DNA of 64,000 bases from assembly GCA_027946555.1 (NCBI GenBank), contig JAPEVC010000084.1, forward strand, positions 62,001 through 126,000. Direction: 5' to 3'. This DNA is from Gnomoniopsis sp. IMI 355080 (taxonomy: Eukaryota; Ascomycota; Sordariomycetes; Diaporthales; Gnomoniaceae). A model generated the notes under the pieces. It was not told the origin of the DNA, did not search any database, and was given only the letters and a program-made list of their open reading frames with translations. The number at the start of each line of letters is the position of its first letter. Position 1 is the stretch's first letter. A program made the position numbers and the translations under genes. Below, in pieces: positions 57,294 to 64,000 of the stretch.

Positions 57294-58261
57294 GACTGAG
57301 CTCCTTGGCAATATTTTGCTCGCAGCTGAGCCGGTGTACTCGAGAAGACAGACTATGATATAGAGAAATGAATGTGTTGGAGGTTGTGATGCTGCCTATA
57401 TCCTAGTTCAGTGAATAATGTCGAGAGAACGGCGGCTATTCTATTACAGGACGTCTTGAGCGGTGCAAAGAAGACTAGCCAAAATAAAGCGCGCGAGCCA
57501 GCAAGCGATGTGATCGACTTTTGTTTTCAAGTGCTGTTCGCTGCATACTGCGCTCAGCACTAAACTCACGCCCTGCAGCGGATTGCAAGGTTGCGCAATA
57601 CCGACGGAGTGGCTTCATCTATGATTGGTCGAAAAGACCGCGCGAAATTGGCATGGGTTGAAATACCATGCAGTTGGCTTCGCCCCGGGAACAAATGATG
57701 ATCCAATTGGTCTGTCTTGTCCAAGACAAGGTGTGATTCCCAACAGCGCGGCAAATCGAGGAAGGAGGTAGGAGTCAGTGATTATTATTCGTCAACCAAG
57801 TCCTTGTGTAGATTCCAAGCAAGGGCAGCTGTTGGTACTACTCAGGTACTGAAAGGAAACAAGCAGCATGTGCCGCAACCCTGAATGATTTTGACAACTG
57901 TCCTGCTTACATGCGCCCAATCACAAAGATGAAACTTGCCGCCAAACTACCCAAACAGAGCTTCTGTGACATTCTGATGCAGCTGTTGGTACTGTTGGTA
58001 CTGTGCCGCTCTTTCGAGTGCCAACAAAGCTCTGGATTCGAGTCAGCTGATGGTAATTTGAAATTAGCTATCTGATGATAATGGCAGCCGGTGCCATACC
58101 TCCTAGGTAACCCCTAATCATGTGAATCTAGCAACCCACCTGGGCAGTTTGAACTCATTCATTTCTCCTTCCTTCCTCAGAGCATCTAGCTGGGTTTCTC
58201 CGTGTGAAAACCGACTCAGAAAATTCAACGGTCACATTACATCACGCAGACATATTCCAAT
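57294..58261. other. Divergent promoter region, glycosyltransferase / surface protein
   Basis: About 970 bp without a recognisable gene. A tandem TGTTGGTACTG unit occurs near 57980-58001. A CCTAGGTAACC element lies near 58100. No CGGWCCG box. Confidence 0.45.
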
Positions 58262-59282
58262 ATGGAAAAGAGCTGGTGGGTTCTGATTACCTTGATGGTG
58301 TCTGCGCCTGCTCTGGCAGACATGACATTCAACAACCCGGCTTCATACGGCCCCGCACAGGGCGCCTATAGTTTGAACACAATCTACGCGAAAGATTCGG
58401 CCATCAACATCAATTGGGAAGGAAGTGAGGAGGGGACAACTACGGCAATCACACTATGGCAAATTAATTTGACGTTGGCCGCTGAGGATGCTGAACCTGT
58501 CGACGCGATTAGTATGTAACACCTGCCCCCGTTTGCAAATCGTAATGGAGTCGAGTGTGTACAAGGATTGACACAGGATATCTGACCTTGTGTAACAGTG
58601 GGAGATCTTGAGTATATTATTAGTCAGTCTTGGACAGGACTTTTACCTTTCACCAACGCCCATTACAGCATTCAAAGGTTGAAATCCACGGTTAGCAAAA
58701 ACTAATTTCGTTTCAATAGATGGCGAAGAATGGAATATCACATCGTTCGCATGGACAGTCACGACAAACAAAAACCTTGCAACCTCGAATATGTTCATGA
58801 TGAGTCTTTACAAGTCAGGCTCAACGACGCCGGATGACTGGACTGTCTACTTCAATATCTCATCGTCAGATACAGCTAGCTCAACTACTTCCTTATCAAC
58901 ATCGACGTCGCCATCCACTTCTACTACCTCCATTAGTTCGACTGCCTCGACTGCTTCTACTACAACCCCTGCGTCACAAGCAGCTTCCACATCCTCGGCT
59001 GCCGGATCCAGAAAGAGCGGGCTAAGTACAGGTGCTAAAATAGGTCTTGGCGTTGGTGTTCCTGCCGCAGCGATCATCGGCATGGCTATAGGATGGTTGG
59101 TTTTCCGAAGGCGTGAGACCTCTAGCAGCTCGCTGCATGAACTCCCGCTTAGGGAAGTAAAGTACGATGTTCGTTCACCTCAAACTATATCGAGCGAGCA
59201 AGAGAGGGTTCCTTCAACTAGATATACAATAAGTGAACTCAGTGAACAAAACAAGTGGGCGTTATATCACGGCCCCTATTGA
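58262..59282 (+). CDS. Secreted/single-pass cell-surface protein with Ser/Thr stalk
   Basis: Exons 58262-58511 and 58720-59282 give 270 residues. A signal peptide (residues 1-19, ending 'APALAD') is followed by a small beta-type extracellular domain with N-glycosylation sites. A long Ser/Thr-rich stalk (about 120-175) suited to O-mannosylation follows, then a basic stop and a membrane helix ('AKIGLGVGVPAAAIIGMAIGWLVF') with an RRR anchor, and a cytosolic tail of about 60 residues. This design is common among fungal cell-wall sensors and plasma-membrane proteins of unknown function. A 24-nt micro-exon at 58599-58622 would also splice in phase and add 8 residues; transcripts are needed to decide. 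It is not expected to belong to the cluster. Confidence 0.8.
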
Positions 59283-59670
59283 ACTAGACGCATAACATGG
59301 ATGGCGTTGAGATCAAAATGAGTGGGAAGTCATATATATGGGCGCTATATTTCCTCCACTAGGGTTATTGAGTTTGTGGCTTTCATCTCATTCAAACAGA
59401 TTAGAATAAGATCTCAAAGCATGGAGTGCTGAACATCGGTTAGGTCTGTGATTATAGTGCACAGCGATAGTTACAATTTAATATAATGACTTCAAAATCG
59501 CTTGCGAAATCAAATAGTATAGCAGCCTTGTGCATATATACTTCATGCCTCAAGTTGTGTAACACGGCTTCGGCATAATGAACCCGGAGGACAGACGTGT
59601 CTCTGGCATTTAACAGCAACCCCTATTTCAGGCAGTATATCTTGTCTCCAACCTTGGCTGGCCTCCGCTG

Positions 59671-59936
59671 AGAGCTTCGTCCAAGTCCGCCATCCCCACA
59701 AATTCGGTTGCTCCATAATTATTAATATCGGCCAATAGTTCTACCAAGCCACTTTCAGACGTATAGTTGAACAATTAGGCCAGCCTATCCTCGGCCGCGA
59801 GTTCTGATCGGCTACGAAACTTTAGTCGTCCGAGATCTTATTCAGCCACCGCCCGGGCGCCGGGTCCAAGAGCTCGTTCGGCTCCTAGTCGCTCTCGCTA
59901 TTCTGGGCACACCTTCCGGGTTTGCATATCAACTTA
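59671..59936 (+). repeat. Direct repeat, copy A (partner at 62605-62873)
   Basis: About 265 bp matching 62605-62873 in the same orientation, with many scattered base changes. Shared landmarks in order are AGAGCTTCGT, GTTCTGATCGGCTACGA, CGCCCGGGCGCCGGGTC, CGCTCTCGCT and TTTGCAT.TCAACTT. Several differences are C-to-T or G-to-A relative to the other copy. Neither copy has an intact reading frame of a family I know. Confidence 0.8.
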
Positions 59937-59984
59937 TGGTGCAACCGTTTCAGTAGACATCGGTGAAGTAATCCATTAGCCTAG

Positions 59985-60013
59985 ATACCTACCTACCTAC
60001 CTAGGTAGGTACC
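59985..60013. repeat. CCTA tetranucleotide run ending in a palindrome
   Basis: (CCTA)n turns into (GGTA)n through a CCTAGG centre, giving a long palindrome. Single CCTAGGT-type elements occur in many intergenic places of this window (for example 3991, 8178, 53862, 58100). Confidence 0.7.
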
Positions 60014-60024
60014 CAAGCTCCAAT

Positions 60025-61243
60025 TCAAACGGAGGAAAGCATTGACCTTGCACCCTCCGTATCCTTACGCGCCTGGCTGCAGCAAACAACGCAAGTCTTC
60101 CATAGATCTGCTGGGTTATGCTTGAACAATCCCTCACAGCGTGACATGAACCCTTTGAGAACCATTTTCTCCCTCTTCTTGAGTTTTGTCTTCCTCAGGA
60201 GTGCCTCGTAAAGCGAAATGTCGTCTGCAAGTGATGGAGGCAAAACGAGCTCAAAAGAGGCCATAGGCACTTCGACCAGAGGGACATCCATGAGCTCAGG
60301 CACAATGACTGGCTGGGGATCAGATATTGGTACTTCCAGCCCGAGACTTGGCTCTGTCTCTTCCGGGCAGTGCTGCCACGGGGAACCAGGTGACTCAAGT
60401 GTCTTGGGCGATTCTGCATGAACAGTACCGAATGGTGCGGATGATGTGCCAAATGATGCGTCCGCTGGTGCGTAGACCAGTCCGTTCGTTGATGGGGAAA
60501 GGTCGGGCGCTGGTATGACTAAATCAGAGCCGTCGAGCGCTCCATCTTGCGCATCAAACCGGAAACCACTGGGTGCCTTCGCTTTGTCACGCAGCAATAC
60601 AGCCAGTGATTGAAGGAGAAACTCGCTCACCGAAGGCTTTGCACCCGGTGTGTCTGAACTGCCCAATTCTTGAAGCCTGACAGGATCTTCAAAAGTAGAT
60701 TATAGGGTAGACTTCAGGTAGCCACGAAGCCATGAATCGGCTGTGTATCGGTCTGTGTATGCATCTTGTACCAGATCCAGGACTTTGGGAAGGCTGATCC
60801 GGCCTCCAAGCCTCTCGATCTCGCCCTTTGCTAATTCTTGGAGCACTTGTATCTCGTATTCTTGTGCAGCGGCATAGACACCCACGCTCGTCTTCAACTC
60901 GGCTTGGAGTCGGGCTTGGACAGATGAGCCATGCGGCCTGAGGCATTGGTATGTGTTGGTATGGAGAAAGTGGGCAAGCACATGCCCAACGTCTTGAGAA
61001 ATCTGCAGTGATAGACTTGTGTCGTACAAGTAAGGCGTGGGAAACTTTGTGTATTTGAGAAGCAGAGGGCGTGGGACTCTGAAATCAGTCCCGTCTGTTG
61101 TACTCAGTGTGACGCTGGGGGCCGCGTACATTCTGGCAATTGATCAGCCAGGATTGGAAATATTAATAAGGTTAGTGAGTGCTTACTTACGATGTCTCAG
61201 GTCGCAAATCAACCTCTTCGCAAATCCTTGTTCTCTGCTCCAT
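60025..61243 (-). pseudogene. BTB/POZ-like protein gene interrupted by an in-frame stop
   Basis: Exons complement(60700-61132, 61191-61243) encode 161 residues from ATG 61243. 'EVDLRPETS' is followed by 'PSVTLSTTDGTDFRVPRPLL', a BTB-like fold ('ISQDVGHVLAHFLHTNTY') and the usual end 'DSWLRGYLKS'. A TAA at 60700-60702 then stops the frame. The same frame stays open straight after it for about 220 more residues to 60025, with acidic Pro/Ser-rich linker and a C-terminal helical part containing Cys pairs ('CVVCC'). No plausible intron removes the stop; the nearest GT-AG pairs would be under 45 bp or cut conserved sequence. I read it as one longer gene with a premature stop. A sequencing error, readthrough, or a truly short protein are alternatives. 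It lies outside the cluster. Confidence 0.6.
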
Positions 61244-62475
61244 CTCTTTAATCTTGCGAGGTAGGCGTAGTGGCTAGAGGATGCTGACTTGAGAAACAGT
61301 AGAAGTTGGATATGAGATCTTCTCACAGCAGTAGCAGATCGAAATATGGTCATGGTTTTATATTTACTTCCTTCGCACTTGGAGTGGGGTAAGCCACAAT
61401 GTGGCACAGTTGGCACGATGTGTCCGAGGTCTCTGCATGTTGCTTCTGCCTCTCTTGCTGACGTGTCGACTGTACATAGGTCAGCACGCAAGAGATCATG
61501 CAGTATGCCGCGCTTCGGCAGTAGCGGTGACCCCTGGGCAGTGGTTGGGAGCAGTGATATCTAGAGTATGATGTCAAGAGGAGAATTGTAGGAACATCCA
61601 GTTTCTTTTGTTTAGACGCTGCTCTCAGAACTTATATGCCACCTATAAATACCCGCCTAGCAGTTTATCCGCCAGATTCAGCTGCAGGCCTGCTATATAA
61701 GTACTAAATAAGGGTAAGGGGGATTTTGATTCGGATAGCATGTTCTGTACTTTGGTGAATGGTTTTTTCGTTAAATATAAACCTGTCGATCAACCTAATC
61801 TATACGGAAGGTTATTTAAAAGAGTATTTATAATTATTAGAAAGTTGAAGATCGTGGAAAGATAATCTTGCAGGACCGGCTACTTAAGCCTGCTGATAGA
61901 TCTATATAAGCAGAACCACTCGAGCCTAAGAACTTCGTATCCAGAAACAAGTCTGGTGTTAAGATCAATATAGATAAGCAGGCTTATAAGAAAGCGTCAA
62001 CGCAGCTTTAAGCGAAGTATAAATTGAATAACGGCTTCTTTCCTTTTTTTGGGGGGGGGGGATGAGCACACATTGTTCACAAGTTCTGCGCCGGCCTCGT
62101 TCTCATCTCTATTTTCTCCCTCTATAGTACATCCAAGGTTACCTGCTTCTTCGGCATAGTCGGGACTGAAAGGAAGGCCTCCGCTAGGTCGGTAGAGGGT
62201 TATATCAATAGGCCAGCTAAAAGCCGGCATGGTTCTTAGTCAATCAACTTTATAAATATATGAAAATTGTCCCTTATCAATCATAATCGATGTCTCGGTC
62301 GACCAAAGGTTTTGATAAGGCCTTGCCGTACGCAGCGCACAAAAGACCCAATGTTTGACCGAAGGCTATAGAAATACGGTCCCTCCTCTTTCGCAATCAA
62401 ATTCTGGTAGATCATTATAGTAGAGATGTTTACTACTACTGTCGCTCTCCTGACTGTGGTGGACGAAGAGACACA
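61244..62475. other. Gene-poor sequence with an AT-rich relic
   Basis: No intact gene. From about 61650 to 62040 the base composition turns AT-rich, with scattered stop codons in all frames and a few phrases that look like a decayed mobile element. A run of G occurs near 62050. No terminal repeats found by eye. Confidence 0.4.
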
Positions 62476-64000
62476 TCAGAATTTAGCAAATGTCCTGCTT
62501 TGAATTCGATTATACTTCGGTACGGTCCCGCGCACCACCCGTTCTCTGCCGTGTCGAGGCTCCAACATAAGAAGCTGCGCCAGTTTGGTCGGCACCGGTG
62601 GCATAAGAGCTTCGTTCAAGTCCGGCAATTCCACGAACTCGGCTGCTCCATGATTATCAACATCAGCCAATAATTCCGTCAAACCACTCCCACATATAGG
62701 GTTGAGGAGTTGGGTCAACCTCTGCTCGGTCATGAAGTTCTGATCGGCTACGACATTTTGGTCGTCCAACCTCGGGGTATTTCGGTCAGCCCGCGCCCGG
62801 GCGCCGGGTCGAAGAGCTGGGTCGCCTCCCACTCGCTCTCGCTGTTCTGGGCATGCCTTTGCATGTCAACTTTGAGATCCAAGCGGATGAAATGTGGCCG
62901 TTGCCAATGGTCTTCTCTCAGATCATTGGTCACAAAATATCATGCTGACAGAACCTCTACTGTTAGCCGGGTCTCTCCTAGCCAGGTCCACATCAGTGAC
63001 CTGACTCTTTCCAAGAGTGAGTCTGCCATCGACGCGCAAGACAGTTTACTGTTCTCCTCCTGACCTTACAATGTCAAATCGTACTTGTCAGGGGTTCGAT
63101 AGGTAGAGGAACTTACCTTGTTCCAATCGTCCTGTGGCATCTCCAAAGCACTTCTAGCTATTGTCTTCATCGACTACCATAGGCTTGAGAAAGGTTATTG
63201 ACGGTACGTGTTTATATAATTCAATGAGGCCCTTGCTAGGCTCTTCGTCAGAATCGTTTTCAGAATGGAATCCGCAAGGCCCAATAGCACCACGACGAGA
63301 ACAAGGTCCTTCCATCCTTTTATACTCGTGGGTAACAAGCCATTCTCGTGGTTATAGCAAGACCCTCGAGATCCAGCTACTCTACACCAGGCGACCTCAA
63401 GATCGACACTATTTACAGATTCTGTGTGACTGTACCCTTTATTTCATCGAGACCGAGCAAAAAATCCGAGCAGTGGGTATTTCTCGCCACCTTGGGCACC
63501 TTCCCTAAGAACTTCTTCATCCTGAAGCACTTTCACCTCGCAATCTGGCCAACGCTCGAAATGCACAAGAGAAGCGCCGAGAGGCTAAATCCTGGAGAGA
63601 TCCGGTTCCTCTCCAGAATCAGCAAGTGGATCAGAGGTGCGCCTCTGATGACGAAGTTGGTGTAGAGAAGGCCTGTGGTGAACGCAAGACCGTGATGGAT
63701 CTCCTGCTTCGTTATTCGAAATAGTGGGCGGTGAATTTCTCAGAGTGGGTTGCCAAGATAGTCCATATGAATGTAAATATAACATGTGCTCAGGATGTGT
63801 CCCTAATTATGCTAGGAAACTATGTTTTGAATAAAAGAAACTTTATAAATTTATAATTTCGAGCCTCACCCCTTTTATATCGGCTATGCTGGCGAGAAAG
63901 ATCAAACGTCGTAATCTAAACCTAAAGCAGTTGATCCAACTTATTATCTTGTAGTGATATGTCAGACACCCTGCTTAGATACTTTAGCACCTCTTGGCAC
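62476..64000. other. Right edge, no intact gene
   Basis: It contains copy B of the direct repeat inside an open stretch on the minus strand (62476-62832, 118 codons, with no convincing start or domain). Beyond 62.9 kb the short open stretches on both strands overlap and show no recognised motif. The end is AT-rich. Confidence 0.4.
62605..62873 (+). repeat. Direct repeat, copy B (partner at 59671-59936)
   Basis: Better preserved copy of the ~270 bp segment; the minus strand is open here for 118 codons. See copy A for the shared landmarks. It may derive from a duplicated gene fragment or an unrecognised mobile element. Confidence 0.8.

Larger units (their letters stand above)
59283..60024. other. 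Intergenic holding copy A of a duplicated segment
   Basis: No intact gene. It contains the direct-repeat copy at 59671-59936 and the tetranucleotide palindrome at 59985-60013. Confidence 0.5.

Noticed and set aside
1..64000. tRNA, rRNA, CRISPR, prophage or bacterial operon features
   Set aside because: I looked for A/B-box like tRNA patterns, rRNA-like stretches and regular direct repeats and found none; spliced genes show that the DNA is fungal.

Overview
The window comes from a filamentous ascomycete (Pezizomycotina). Genes are split by many short introns (about 50-180 bp, GT-AG, often with a CTGAC/CTAAC branch site), promoters are shared between divergent genes, and the content is a large secondary-metabolite cluster. 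The recurrent intergenic palindrome CCTAGGTA would fit a Sordariomycete, but this is only a hint. All exon joins below were read by hand, and their phases were checked for consistency.

Layout. The left edge (1-1.8 kb) holds a broken transcription-factor-like gene. Two divergent, paralogous cytochrome P450s follow (2.2-6.6 kb), then a secreted carboxylesterase (8.3-9.9 kb). A free thioesterase (10.5-11.4 kb) and a UstYa-type oxidase (12.5-13.7 kb) lie divergent to highly reducing PKS1 (14.2-22.8 kb; KS-AT-DH-CMeT-ER-KR-ACP). A second UstYa-type oxidase (23.3-24.5 kb) is divergent to an MFS transporter (25.1-27.1 kb). Next come a free-standing C-methyltransferase (27.4-28.6 kb), a free enoyl reductase (30.0-31.3 kb) and PKS2 (31.8-38.5 kb; KS-AT-DH-decayed MT-KR-ACP, no ER). 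A third UstYa-like protein (38.9-39.7 kb) is divergent to a bimodular NRPS (40.1-50.6 kb; T-C-A-T-E-C-A-T-C). A SAM methyltransferase (51.4-52.4 kb) is the last gene that carries the shared promoter motif. To the right are a decayed fourth UstYa gene, an S33 peptidase-like hydrolase, a GT32 glycosyltransferase, a single-pass surface protein, a BTB gene broken by a stop codon, and gene-poor sequence with a duplicated ~270 bp segment.

How it may work together (inference). PKS1 is complete in cis. PKS2 has lost its ER and its MT, and the free ER and free CMeT encoded beside it probably act on it in trans. The NRPS begins with a T-C pair, so it probably accepts a polyketide acyl chain. It adds two amino acids, the first epimerised to D, and ends in a condensation domain suited to cyclisation or transfer. 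UstYa-type proteins, the P450s and the methyltransferase would tailor the product, and the MFS protein would export it. The product is not known to me; a polyketide-capped dipeptide or depsipeptide is the best reading.

Regulation. A 7-bp palindrome CGG(A/T)CCG, extended to CGGTCCGAA, occurs 13 times in the promoters of the biosynthetic genes. I did not see it upstream of the esterase, the S33 hydrolase, the glycosyltransferase or the surface protein. It looks like the operator of a pathway-specific Zn2Cys6 regulator and would delimit the cluster to roughly 2.1-52.4 kb.
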